Assembly: GCA_003243955.1 (NCBI GenBank)
Contig: QHCE01000081.1
Location: 1-55,621 of the forward strand
DNA from: Acidimicrobiales bacterium
GTDB lineage: Bacteria; Actinomycetota; Actinomycetes; Mycobacteriales; QHCE01
Direction of reading: 5' to 3'
DNA: 55,621 bases
Shown here: piece after piece, positions 42,944 through 50,387 of the stretch
How the letters are laid out: every line of letters starts with the position of its first letter
Numbering within the stretch: the first letter of the stretch is position 1
Notes under the pieces: generated by a model
Database searches by the model: none
What the model saw: the letters and a program-made list of their open reading frames with translations, nothing else
Told to the model about the DNA's origin: nothing
Translations under genes and position numbers: made by a program

Positions 42944-43174
42944 ATGTCTACTCGACGGATTAGTCTGACTATCGATACCGCCGCTCATGAAGTAGTGAAG
43001 AGGGCGGCGAGCCGTTTGGGGATCTCTGCCTCGGCGCTCATCTCCCGCGGCGCGCTCAATGAGGCGATTCGATGTGGTGCGCCGCCGCCCAGAAATGTGG
43101 ACGCTGCCGCCCAGAGCATAGCTGCCGCTGATGAGGCCGAGTTTGCCTATGCGCAGCGAGAAGGCTTAGCGTGA
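42944..43174 (+). CDS. Antitoxin of a MazF-type pair (ribbon-helix-helix-like)
   Basis: A 76-residue protein starting MSTRRISLTIDTAAHEVVKRAASRLGISASALISRGALNEAI, a typical strand-helix-helix DNA-binding dimer pattern, followed by an Ala- and Glu-rich tail (AAQSIAAADEAEFAYAQREGLA) that would bind the toxin. ATG at 42944 is chosen because the fold starts there. Its stop overlaps the toxin start (ATGA-like overlap, 43171-43174). Confidence 0.82.
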   Translation: MSTRRISLTIDTAAHEVVKRAASRLGISASALISRGALNEAIRCGAPPPRNVDAAAQSIAAADEAEFAYAQREGLA

Positions 43175-43467
43175 AGCGCGGGGAGATCTGGAGTTACGTT
43201 CCGCAGGGCTCGCCGCGTAAACGTACGGTTCTCATTGTTTCTGCCAACGGGGTGAACGATTCCACTCGTCGGTGGTTCTATGCGGTAGAAATTGTTGATT
43301 CCGACCCTCAAGACATTCTGTCGGTACGTATGTCGACCCAGAGCTGGATTTCTGGTACGTCGCTTACCCGGGTCTTACGGGATTGGCTTACTGAACCGGT
43401 CGGCTCAGTAAGCGAGGACATCATGGATGCCGTTGCTGCCGCGCTGCGGGCAGCGCTCAGCCTTTAG
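43171..43467 (+). CDS. MazF/PemK-type toxin
   Basis: A 98-residue protein that begins MKRGEIWSYVP and has PRKRTVLIVSANGVND, the shortened MazF signature. The middle (WFYAVEIVDSDPQDILSVRMSTQSWISGTSL) and end (GSVSEDIMDAVAAALRAALSL) keep the fold. It is likely an endoribonuclease, less typical than the toxin at 22353. Nine bases after its stop lies a copy of the pabC 3' end (43476-43513). Confidence 0.85.
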   Translation: MKRGEIWSYVPQGSPRKRTVLIVSANGVNDSTRRWFYAVEIVDSDPQDILSVRMSTQSWISGTSLTRVLRDWLTEPVGSVSEDIMDAVAAALRAALSL

Positions 43468-43475
43468 CCTCAAAG

Positions 43476-43513
43476 CCCAACAGTGCGGTCAGACGTGGGG
43501 TTAGCGGGCTGCG
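43476..43513 (-). pseudogene. Duplicated 3' end of the pabC-type gene (left copy)
   Basis: 36 of 38 bases match 45430-45467, in the same orientation. On the minus strand it encodes RSPLTPRLTALLG, the C-terminus of the aminodeoxychorismate lyase. Both differences are silent (CTG/CTT for Leu, GCA/GCG for Ala). No upstream part of the gene is present. Confidence 0.85.
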
Positions 43514-43546
43514 CTGTGTTGGGCCGCGAGCAAGGAGAGCTACTAC

Positions 43547-44926
43547 GTGGTGGAGATGAGCGAGCCAATGCTGCGAGAGCTTCGTGCCCTGGTCGGTGAA
43601 CACAATGTGCTTACTGACCCTGAGATGACACGGGGTTTCTCCGTCGACTGGACTGGGCGATTCGTTGGTCAGACCGCGGCTGTTGTGCGGCCGCATAGCA
43701 CCGAGGAGGTGGCGCGGCTGCTACGGCTGTTGTGGGCGGAAGGAATTCCGGTAGTCCCGCAAGGTGGAAACACCGGCTTGGTTGGGGGTGGGGTCCCGCT
43801 GCATGGGGAAGTAGTTCTCAGCCTCGCCGGCTTCAAGAAGCTTTACCCTGTTGATTCCGGAGCGGGGCAGATTACCGCGCAGGCCGGTGTGACCCTTGCG
43901 ATGCTGCGCGAACAGCCGCTAAAACACGGGCTCACATTTGGCATTGATATCGCATCCCGGGATAGCGCCACCGTGGGTGGGGCAATCGCAACGAATGCGG
44001 GTGGGCTTCGGATGCTCCGCTATGGCGACATGGCCGCCCAACTGCTGGGTGTGGAGGCTGTACTGGCCGATGGCTCGGTCATTTCCCACCTCGATGGCTT
44101 GACCAAAGACAACACCGGATACCGGCTGCATCAACTTCTAGCTGGATCAGAAGGCACCCTTGCGGTGATTACTCAGGCTCGGCTCCGACTGGTGCCGCAT
44201 TACACTCACCGAGCGGTGGGCCTTGTCGCGCTCCCTGACATAGCTTCAGCGGTAGCTTTGGCCGGGACGTTGCGTCGCTGTATACCCCCAGTAGAGGCCA
44301 TTGAGCTGTTTCTTCAGGAGGGTGTAGAGCTTCTTCAACGGCATCTAGGTTTACCGCAGCCGTTTCAGACTCTCTCGCCGGTGTATCTGCTGGCCGAGGC
44401 AGCTGACCGCACTGATCCCGCCTCGGTCCTTATCGAGGCACTTGCTGATATCAATCCCGATAGCATCCTCCTGGCCACCAGCGAAGCGGACCGCAAACGG
44501 CTGTGGCGTTACCGGGAAGGCCATACTGAGGCGATCAGCCGGGTGGGCATACCGAGAAAGCTTGACGTCTCGGTTCCGCTGACTGCTTTCGTTGAGTTCG
44601 CTGAAGCGATACCCAAGGCGCTGAGCGAAGTCTCCGCAAGCGCTGTCCCTATCAGATTTGGGCACATAGCGGACGGAAACCTGCACGTCAACGTGCTACA
44701 TGCCGCTGAAGAAGCCGATGTCGACGGAGCAGTATTTGAGCTAGTGGCTCAGTTCGGTGGATCGATTTCGGCTGAACACGGAATCGGTACGGCGAAGAAG
44801 CCGTGGCTACATCTCAACAGGAGCGATGTCGAAATTCGGGCGGCTCGTGCGATTAAAGCCTCGCTCGATCCAGCGAACTTGCTCAATCCCCACGTCATTT
44901 TCAGCGAACCAGAATCTGTCGGGTGA
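43547..44926 (+). CDS. FAD-binding oxidoreductase, D-2-hydroxyacid dehydrogenase type
   Basis: A 459-residue FAD_binding_4 plus C-terminal FAD-oxidase protein. PQGGNTGLVGGGVPLHGEVVLSL is the FAD pyrophosphate loop and DSATVGGAIATNAGGLRMLRYG the second FAD motif; the C-terminal half has RFGHIADGNLHVNVL with the metal-binding His pair, then SAEHGIGTAKKPWL and ANLLNPHVIF. This is the glycolate/D-lactate/D-2-hydroxyglutarate dehydrogenase family. GTG at 43547 or ATG at 43556 may start it. It is the only large gene in a 1.95-kb stretch bounded by two copies of the pabC 3' end. Confidence 0.9.
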   Translation: MVEMSEPMLRELRALVGEHNVLTDPEMTRGFSVDWTGRFVGQTAAVVRPHSTEEVARLLRLLWAEGIPVVPQGGNTGLVGGGVPLHGEVVLSLAGFKKLYPVDSGAGQITAQAGVTLAMLREQPLKHGLTFGIDIASRDSATVGGAIATNAGGLRMLRYGDMAAQLLGVEAVLADGSVISHLDGLTKDNTGYRLHQLLAGSEGTLAVITQARLRLVPHYTHRAVGLVALPDIASAVALAGTLRRCIPPVEAIELFLQEGVELLQRHLGLPQPFQTLSPVYLLAEAADRTDPASVLIEALADINPDSILLATSEADRKRLWRYREGHTEAISRVGIPRKLDVSVPLTAFVEFAEAIPKALSEVSASAVPIRFGHIADGNLHVNVLHAAEEADVDGAVFELVAQFGGSISAEHGIGTAKKPWLHLNRSDVEIRAARAIKASLDPANLLNPHVIFSEPESVG

Positions 44927-44944
44927 TCAGGGCATTATTCGAAA

Positions 44945-44988
44945 GTGGGGTGTGGGTTCTCGGGTATACCCGAGAACCCACACCCCAC
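44945..44988. terminator. Perfect 44-base palindrome between converging genes
   Basis: The two 22-base halves are exact complements with no spacer; the left half begins GTGGGGTGTGGGTTCTCGGG and the centre is GGTATACC. It lies 19 bases after the dehydrogenase stop and 26 bases after (on the minus strand) the small secreted protein gene, as expected of a shared terminator. No T-run is present. Confidence 0.75.
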
Positions 44989-45014
44989 AGCCTCAGACCC
45001 CTGCTTTGGCCCGC

Positions 45015-45263
45015 TTACAGGTACTTTGGAGATACTTTGCCCTTCTGGTAGGGAGCACAGACGAAATGAGTGTCTGCCTCAGGGGAATTATGCTTAAACG
45101 CTAAGCAGTGGGGTGTGGAATCGAAACATAAGTCTCTGCTGCAGTCGCCTTTGCTGGGGCCCTGATTTGCTGAGGCTACGGTGGGTGCGGCCATTCCTAT
45201 GACGGCAACTGCTACGGCGCTGAGAGCGGAAACTTTGCCCACTAGGGAGGTTAGAACAGACAC
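45015..45263 (-). CDS. Small secreted cysteine-rich protein
   Basis: An 82-residue protein with a signal peptide (VSVLTSLVGKVSALSAVAVAVIGMAAPTVASA, cleavage after ASA) and a mature peptide of about 50 residues. That peptide has four Cys (GDCSRDLCFDSTPHCLAFKH...FVCAPYQKG), enough for two disulfides, and is rich in charged and polar residues. GTG at 45263 is supported by AAAGGA 6 bases upstream. I know no matching family. It is inside the segment bounded by duplicated pabC ends, which suggests an acquired gene. Possible roles include a secreted effector, inhibitor or antimicrobial peptide, none shown. Confidence 0.65.
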   Translation of the reverse strand: MSVLTSLVGKVSALSAVAVAVIGMAAPTVASANQGPSKGDCSRDLCFDSTPHCLAFKHNSPEADTHFVCAPYQKGKVSPKYL

Positions 45264-45398
45264 AGCGTGTCCTTTCAAAGGAAACAAATACTTGTTGCAT
45301 TTTAAGGGTGCGCGCCAAACCGCACCTCCCACGTTCGGTCAGCAGGAAGGGTCTATGGGATTAGGTGTCAGGCCCGATGAGCTGAACGAGTGGCCGCT

Positions 45399-46322
45399 CT
45401 AAAAGACTTCCGTCGTAGATTTTGGAAACCCCAACAGCGCGGTAAGACGTGGGGTTAGCGGGCTGCGGCGCGTCAGGCAGCTATCGATGGACGTAACCTC
45501 GATGATGCCGCGCACGCTCGAACATAACCACACACCGTCGGCGGCCAGCAGCTCCGGCAGCGTAATCAGCCTTCTAAATGACTTCAGTCCCAGCTCGGGC
45601 GCGTGCTCGAACAGGTACTCTGCCGTAATGCTGGCCAGAATTCCGGTATCGATAGGGGTGGTGCATAACATGCCAGGGTTTGGTGCCCACACTACGGTGG
45701 AAGTCGCCCCCTCTAACACGTAACCGTCGGCTGAAATGAACAGCGCGTCATCGAAACCTGCCACTGCGGCGTGCCGCAGCGCGGTCATGTTCCCCGCGTA
45801 GGACAGTGTTTTGCATCCGCCTAGTAGCCATGGTGCCTGAGCTCTTTCAGCCGCGGGGTAGCCGAAGCTGAGGCTAACCACCCCAATACCGGTGCGGCGC
45901 CTCCGGATCAGCGTGTCGGAGACCCCGAATGCCAGTGCGTATGCGGTGGGCCCGAGTTCGGGCGCGTACTCCGGCCCTCGTGCGCACACCAGCTTCACGC
46001 CAGCTTCGGCGTCGCTGCGCTCTTGCCAGCCTGCAATTGCGGTCAACACCAGCTGCTCGAGGGTGTCGCGGGGCGGCAGCGTTAGCGACAGCGCTGCCGC
46101 CGAGTGTGAGAGCCGCCGCAAATGGGCCTCGAGCAGCCACGCACTCTGGCCTCGCACATGCATGCTCTCGAACGCTCCGTCGCCGTGGGTGGCGGCCACC
46201 TCGTCGGCGCGCAGAATCGGCGTCTGCAACTGAGCCAACCTGGATCCGGTCACCGGATCGAGCACGGCAAGCACAGGTTCGAGCGGGTGAACCTCCGATG
46301 CTGTGGCTGGGTTGGTGCTCAT
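45399..46322 (-). CDS. pabC: Aminotransferase class IV, aminodeoxychorismate lyase type
   Basis: A 307-residue PLP enzyme that would release 4-aminobenzoate for folate synthesis. THGDGAFESMHVRGQSAWLLEAHLRRL is the N-terminal domain with the conserved E/H...R pattern, PWLLGGCKTLSYAGNMTALRHA carries the PLP Lys, and GYVLEGATSTVVWAP the phosphate-binding loop. It is comparable to mycobacterial Rv0812. ATG at 46322 follows a TAGAAT -10 box by seven bases, suggesting a leaderless mRNA. Its last 69 bases include the right copy of the repeated 3' end (45430-45467), after which the C-terminus reads GFPKSTTEVF. Confidence 0.87.
   Translation of the reverse strand: MSTNPATASEVHPLEPVLAVLDPVTGSRLAQLQTPILRADEVAATHGDGAFESMHVRGQSAWLLEAHLRRLSHSAAALSLTLPPRDTLEQLVLTAIAGWQERSDAEAGVKLVCARGPEYAPELGPTAYALAFGVSDTLIRRRRTGIGVVSLSFGYPAAERAQAPWLLGGCKTLSYAGNMTALRHAAVAGFDDALFISADGYVLEGATSTVVWAPNPGMLCTTPIDTGILASITAEYLFEHAPELGLKSFRRLITLPELLAADGVWLCSSVRGIIEVTSIDSCLTRRSPLTPRLTALLGFPKSTTEVF
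45430..45467 (-). repeat. Right copy of the duplicated pabC 3' end
   Basis: These 38 bases are part of the intact pabC-type gene and match 43476-43513 at 36 positions. The interval between the copies is 1.95 kb and contains the FAD dehydrogenase and the secreted cysteine-rich protein. Confidence 0.85.
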
Positions 46323-46329
46323 CGGCTGC

Positions 46330-46389
46330 ATTCTACGACACCCTATGACACATGCGGCACATACGCAGTAGACCAGCGATCGTTATGCT
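46330..46389. promoter_or_regulatory. Divergent leaderless promoters of pabC and ygfZ
   Basis: On the minus strand TAGAAT (46335-46330) is seven bases before the pabC ATG; on the plus strand TATGCT (46384-46389) is seven bases before GTG at 46397. This spacing is that of actinobacterial leaderless transcripts. The two -10 elements are only about 48 bases apart. Confidence 0.55.
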
Positions 46390-46396
46390 TGGGAGT

Positions 46397-47593
46397 GTGT
46401 CTTTAATTTCAGTTCCTGCCACCAGCTCGGCGTCCGCGACTGTCTTTGGTCAAGGCCGCGATGCCGCGGTCCCAGCACACTACGGCGATCTGTTTGGCGA
46501 GCAACGTGCTTTGGCTGAGCGGGTTGGCCTGGTTGACCGTAGCCATCGCGACATTCTCACTGTTACGGGTCAAGACCGGCTGTCGTGGCTACACACCCTC
46601 ACTACGCAGCACGTGAGCGAACTGGCCGAACACACTGGCATCGACGCGTTGATCCTCACCCCGCAAGGCCGCATCGCTCACCACATGCTGCTGTCGGAAA
46701 TTGGAGGAACAACTTTTCTCGACACGGAACCGGGTGCTGGCGACGTCTTGCTGGAGTTCTTGCAGAAGATGCGATTCCTGCTGCGAGTCGAGCCAGCTGA
46801 CGCCTCCGAGCAGTGGGCGATACTTTCGCTGCTTGGCCCCGACGCCGTCAGGTTGCTAACCCGAGCTGGTTTGGTCGCACAGGAATTTCAGCTAGCACAT
46901 GAACCTCAGCTAACACAGCCGCCGCGGAGCCCTGGTACGGCGTGGCCGCTGGTAAACCTTCCTGGCGGCGGATGGCTTCGCGTGGTGCCGTGGCCGACTC
47001 AGCACAGCTGCGATCTGCTGGTCCCGCGCGATCAACTGGCGCTGGTGCGCGATCAGCTCTGGAGTGCCGGAGCGGCCCGCTGTGGACATGAGGCGTACGA
47101 GGCGCTACGAGTTGCGGCCGGTCGGCCGCGCTTAGGGTGCGAGACCGATGACCGCGCCATGCCGCATGAACTGGCCTGGGTTGCTAGCGCGGTGCGACTG
47201 AACAAAGGCTGTTATCCCGGCCAAGAGACGGTCGCCAAGCTGCACAATCTGGGTCAGCCACCACGCCGTTTGGTGCTGTTGCATCTGGACGGTTCTAGCG
47301 ATCAACTACCACCGCGAGGTGAGCCAGTGCGCTGGGATGGCCGCGAGGTGGGGGTTGTTGGCACCGCTGCGCGTCACTATGAACTGGGTGGTGTGGCGCT
47401 GGCCGTGATCAAGCGCAACGTTTCCGATGATGCCGCGCTGTCGGTGGCTTCCATGTGTGCCGCGATCGATACAGAACTATCCGCTAGGAATCCACTTGAC
47501 GGCCAGGCGTCACTAGATGAGGTCGAGGCGGGAGCTGGTAAGCGCCGCGTCGCGGAGTTCCTGGCCGCGCGGCGACAAGCTCGGGCCGGCTAG
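46397..47593 (+). CDS. ygfZ: Folate-binding YgfZ family protein
   Basis: A 398-residue protein of the GcvT-like YgfZ family, which helps make or repair certain iron-sulfur enzymes in a folate-dependent way. VGLVDRSHRDILTVTGQDRLSWLHTLTTQHV starts the tetrahydrofolate-binding domain; LNKGCYPGQETVAKLHNLG holds the KGCYxGQE signature with its essential Cys. It is divergent from pabC, as in mycobacteria (Rv0811c/Rv0812). GTG at 46397 is chosen from the -10 spacing; ATG at 46385 or 46352 would add 4 or 15 residues. Confidence 0.9.
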   Translation: MSLISVPATSSASATVFGQGRDAAVPAHYGDLFGEQRALAERVGLVDRSHRDILTVTGQDRLSWLHTLTTQHVSELAEHTGIDALILTPQGRIAHHMLLSEIGGTTFLDTEPGAGDVLLEFLQKMRFLLRVEPADASEQWAILSLLGPDAVRLLTRAGLVAQEFQLAHEPQLTQPPRSPGTAWPLVNLPGGGWLRVVPWPTQHSCDLLVPRDQLALVRDQLWSAGAARCGHEAYEALRVAAGRPRLGCETDDRAMPHELAWVASAVRLNKGCYPGQETVAKLHNLGQPPRRLVLLHLDGSSDQLPPRGEPVRWDGREVGVVGTAARHYELGGVALAVIKRNVSDDAALSVASMCAAIDTELSARNPLDGQASLDEVEAGAGKRRVAEFLAARRQARAG

Positions 47594-47608
47594 CCCGATC
47601 CGGAAGGG

Positions 47609-47662
47609 CGTTTTCCGGGAAAAGTCCAAAACCCGGCGTCGTGGGGACGTTTTCCGGGAAAA
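47609..47662 (+). repeat. Two CGTTTTCCGGGAAAA repeats upstream of the DUF2516 gene
   Basis: The 15-base near-palindrome occurs at 47609-47623 and 47648-47662, 39 bases apart (close to four helical turns). The second copy ends 25 bases before ATG 47688. The spacing suggests a pair of protein-binding sites on one face of the DNA. Confidence 0.75.
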
Positions 47663-47687
47663 TATCGGGGAGGGCTAGAGTCGACAT

Positions 47688-47999
47688 ATGTCTTTGAGTG
47701 ATACCTCGTACTGGGGGTTGTCGGTTGCCGGGTTGCTAGATCTGGCGATCTTCCTAGGCTGTTTCGTCGTGGTGATCTGGGCGCTCGTTCATTGCGCCCG
47801 CCAGCGAGCGGACGCGTTCACCGCTGTAGACACTCTGTCCAAGCCCACATGGTTGCTGATCATCGCTGGCTCGGCACTATTGTCTCTGCTGTTTTTTCAA
47901 TGGTCCAGGCTTTTCGGGCTGATTGCTCTGACCGCGGGTCTGATCTACCTGCTTGATGTGCGCCCCGCAATCCGTGATGCCATCCGCGGTAACTGGTAG
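47688..47999 (+). CDS. DUF2516 family membrane protein
   Basis: A 103-residue protein with three hydrophobic segments: LLDLAIFLGCFVVVIWALVHCARQRADAF, then KPTWLLIIAGSALLSLLFF, then GLIALTAGLIYLLDVRPAIRDAIRGNW. The HCxRQRxDAFxxxxKxxKPxWL-type loop and DVRPAIRD end are the DUF2516 signature. Function is unknown; in mycobacteria the gene (Rv0476) is near hbhA and deoC. Confidence 0.88.
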   Translation: MSLSDTSYWGLSVAGLLDLAIFLGCFVVVIWALVHCARQRADAFTAVDTLSKPTWLLIIAGSALLSLLFFQWSRLFGLIALTAGLIYLLDVRPAIRDAIRGNW

Positions 48000-48001
48000 T
48001 C

Positions 48002-48119
48002 GACAAGCGTCATTAGGCTTCTGCCGGCGTTCTCGTCGCCTTGCGTACCCATTCCGCTGCGCTCCATTTTCGTACGCGGCGGCTCCTGCGGCCTTGGCAG
48101 AAACCTAATGACGCTTGTC
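48002..48119 (+). repeat. Cloverleaf palindromic repeat (copy iii)
   Basis: Outer arms GACAAGCGTCATTAGG (48002-48017) and 48104-48119 are an exact 16-base match, extended by TTCTGCC/GGCAGAA. Inside are GGCGTTCTCGTCGCC, an inner stem GCGTAC/GTACGC at 48043-48048 and 48071-48076, and GGCTCCTGCGGCCTTGGCAG. The inside blocks match copy (i) and copy (ii); the outer arms do not. It starts 2 bases after the DUF2516 stop. Confidence 0.85.
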
Positions 48120-48201
48120 TGACGGCGACTGAAATATATGCGTTGGCTTGATGAAGGTTGTTAGGCTTCAGCGGACTGAACCGATCAGCTAGGAGGGGCT
48201 A

Positions 48202-49464
48202 ATGGCACTTGAAGCTCTGGAGATTTCCGGCGAACGTTTATCCGATGAGCTCGATACTCTCTCGGGGATCACCGATGATTCACGACCTGGCTGGACACGA
48301 ACCGCGTTCAGCGACGTAGAGCGTGATGGACGCCAGTGGCTCGCTTCAAGGATGCGTGACGCCGGCTTAGAGGTTCGTCAAGACTCCGCCGGCAACGTTA
48401 TCGGCACGCTCTCTGGTCGACATACTGGTCCCGCCGTGGTGACTGGCTCCCATATCGATACCGTCGACAGCGGTGGCAGATACGACGGAATGGTGGGAGT
48501 GCTCGGAGCTCTTGAAGCCGTAAAGGCGATGCGTGAAGCTGGCATGACGCTCGATCATCCGTTGCGCGTCGTTGGTTTCTTTGGCGAGGAGGCCAACGAA
48601 TTTGGCCTCGCGCACTTTGGCAGCCGGGCTATTGGGGGAACACTCCTTCCGCAACATCTGGAACTTCGCAACAGCGAGGGCGTCTCTCTTGCGGCCGCTT
48701 TGCAAGCACGCGCTGGTATCGACCCCCAAGCGTGCATGAAGGCCAGGTGGGCGCGGTTAGAGGCACACGCCTACGTAGAGCTGCACATAGAGCAGGGCCC
48801 GTTGCTGGAGGACCATAAGCGATCCATTGGCCTCGTCACCGGAATTGCGGGAGCGCAGCGGTTTACCGCTTCGTTTTCGGGGCGTCCTGATCATGCGGGC
48901 AACACGCCGCTTAACCGACGAAGCGATGCGTTGTGTGCGGCGGCTGAGCTGACAGTGTCGATCGAGCAGATAGCCCGCGACCACCCCGATGGTGTTGCGA
49001 CAGTTGGCGTCATCAAGGTTTCTCCTGGTGCGAGCAACGTGGTGCCCGGGCATGCGGAGCTGCTCGGGGACATGCGGAGCCTGTACTCCTTGTGGCTGAA
49101 AGACCGGCGGGATGAGACTCTGCGCGCGGCGCAAGCCGCCGGTGCGAGCCGGGGCGTCCAGGTATCGATCGCGTGGCCGTCGATTACCGATCCCACGCTT
49201 TTCACCGAGCCTATGCAGCGCGTCATTGGGGAGGCGATTACCGCCACAGGCCACGACCCGATGCCGATCACGAGTGGAGCCGGGCACGACGCGCAAGAGA
49301 TGGCCGCGATTTGCCCTGCGGGCATGATCTTCATTCCCTCCCACGATGGCAGAAGCCACTGCCCGCAAGAGCACACTGACGCATCCGACCTTCTGGTTGG
49401 TGTCCGAGCGCTGGCAGAAGCGCTCGTCGCCCTCGACAAAGTGGACAAGGCCGACCTCGCCTAA
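48202..49464 (+). CDS. M20 family amidohydrolase (N-carbamoyl-amino acid hydrolase/allantoate amidohydrolase type)
   Basis: A 420-residue metal-dependent hydrolase that removes carbamoyl or ureido groups from amino acids or purine breakdown products. VVTGSHIDTVDSGGRYDGMVGVLGALEAV has the metal-binding His and Asp, GFFGEEANEFGLAHFGSRAIGG the Glu pair, AYVELHIEQGPLLE the third His, and GAGHDAQEMAAICPAGMIFIPSHDGRSHCPQEHTD the final His. All ligands are present. Substrate cannot be told from the sequence. It is monocistronic, after the cloverleaf repeat and with AGGAGGGG upstream of the ATG. Confidence 0.9.
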   Translation: MALEALEISGERLSDELDTLSGITDDSRPGWTRTAFSDVERDGRQWLASRMRDAGLEVRQDSAGNVIGTLSGRHTGPAVVTGSHIDTVDSGGRYDGMVGVLGALEAVKAMREAGMTLDHPLRVVGFFGEEANEFGLAHFGSRAIGGTLLPQHLELRNSEGVSLAAALQARAGIDPQACMKARWARLEAHAYVELHIEQGPLLEDHKRSIGLVTGIAGAQRFTASFSGRPDHAGNTPLNRRSDALCAAAELTVSIEQIARDHPDGVATVGVIKVSPGASNVVPGHAELLGDMRSLYSLWLKDRRDETLRAAQAAGASRGVQVSIAWPSITDPTLFTEPMQRVIGEAITATGHDPMPITSGAGHDAQEMAAICPAGMIFIPSHDGRSHCPQEHTDASDLLVGVRALAEALVALDKVDKADLA

Positions 49465-49538
49465 ATCCATTGGTAATCTACAACGAGAGCTTCGCTCGTA
49501 CTGGTTAGCGAGTGGAGGAGCACAAAGAGTTCGGACAG

Positions 49539-49576
49539 TATGTACTTACTCATATGTACTGCTACTTGCATGTACA
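49539..49576 (+). promoter_or_regulatory. TATGTACT iterons upstream of the Phd/RelE pair
   Basis: TATGTACT occurs at 49539-49546 and 49553-49560, and CATGTACA at 49569-49576. The three sites are 14-16 bases apart and end about 43 bases before the antitoxin ATG, the usual place for antitoxin binding. Confidence 0.6.
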
Positions 49577-49618
49577 CCAGTGTGCGCTTATCTTTAAAGT
49601 AGCGGGAGGGAAGTAGTA

Positions 49619-49876
49619 ATGAGCACCGTAGGTGTACGAGAACTAGCAACACGCGCTTCTATGATTGTGGCTGAGGTAGAGACCAGTGGGAAACCAGCGC
49701 TGGTGACTCGCCGTGGCCGTCCGGTAGCGGTGCTTGTAGCACTAAATGAGGATGACTTCTACGATGTGGTGCTTGCCAAGGCTCCTGAATACGTGAGAGA
49801 TCGCCAGGACGCTGATACAGCAATCGCCCGAGGGAACCTTGGTCGGCCGCTTGATGAAGTCATAGCTGACCTTTAG
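49619..49876 (+). CDS. Phd/YefM-type antitoxin
   Basis: An 85-residue protein. VGVRELATRASMIVAEVETSGKPALVTRRGRPVAVLVAL is the Phd/YefM DNA-binding domain, with the strand-helix pattern ELxxxxxxxLxxV and the RGRPVAVLV strand. The acidic, flexible C-terminus (DADTAIARGNLGRPLDEVIADL) would block the toxin. GGGAGGGAAG precedes the ATG; the toxin gene starts 11 bases after the stop. Confidence 0.9.
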   Translation: MSTVGVRELATRASMIVAEVETSGKPALVTRRGRPVAVLVALNEDDFYDVVLAKAPEYVRDRQDADTAIARGNLGRPLDEVIADL

Positions 49877-49887
49877 GCAACAAGTTC

Positions 49888-50169
49888 GTGATCACTCTTC
49901 TAGCAAAGGCCGAGCGTGACCTGCGGCGAATCGGCCCCGGTCCGCAGCGTGGCCGTATTCTCGCGGGTTTGCGCGATCTCGATGCCGGATCCGATAACTT
50001 GGACACCAAGGCATTGGTGGGATCAGCCCCGTGGCTTCGCCTACGCGTAGGCGACTATCGCGTGCTGTACCGCGATACCGACAGCGCAGCAGGCGTGGTC
50101 CATGTGATTACCCGCATCGTTCATCGCCGGGAGCTAGATCGAGCCGTCACAACACTGCCTGAAGGTTGA
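49888..50169 (+). CDS. RelE/ParE superfamily toxin
   Basis: A 93-residue RelE-fold protein: MITLLAKAERDLRRIGPGPQRGRILAGLRDL, then APWLRLRVGDYRVLYRDTDSAAGVVHVITRIVHRRELDR. The RVGDYRVLYR strand and a C-terminal HRRE are typical of the ribosome-dependent mRNA cutters. GTG starts it. Eight bases after its stop is a copy of the 3' end of the gene at 52226-53041. Confidence 0.9.
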   Translation: MITLLAKAERDLRRIGPGPQRGRILAGLRDLDAGSDNLDTKALVGSAPWLRLRVGDYRVLYRDTDSAAGVVHVITRIVHRRELDRAVTTLPEG

Positions 50170-50176
50170 AGGTAGC

Positions 50177-50204
50177 TCAGCGCCGCACGCGGAGTTGTTC
50201 GATC
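50177..50204 (-). pseudogene. Duplicated 3' end of the maleylpyruvate isomerase-like gene (left copy)
   Basis: 25 of 28 bases match 52226-52253, same orientation. On the minus strand it encodes IEQLRVRR and a stop, identical in protein to the intact gene's end; differences are silent (CGC/CGG and CGC/CGT for Arg, TGA/TAA stop). Upstream sequence (SPW instead of ETLL) is unrelated. Confidence 0.8.
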
Positions 50205-50387
50205 CATGGGCTAGCCGCGAGTGTTTATTCACCAAACCACGACACCAGTATGACTAGCGCCGTGAGCATCCAGTACCTCAATCCCAGGCCTTTTTCGAAG
50301 GCAGTCTCTACCGGTTAACGCATCACCGTTGAGTCTTACGTTACCTGGCACAGTCATGAAGAGGCTGTGGCCGCGCGTCGTTGCGGC

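Noticed and set aside
43457-43696. Minus-strand reading frame ending in SPLTPRLTALLGF considered as a separate small gene.
   Set aside because: Apart from the duplicated pabC end it is the antisense of the FAD dehydrogenase start and has no ribosome-binding site.
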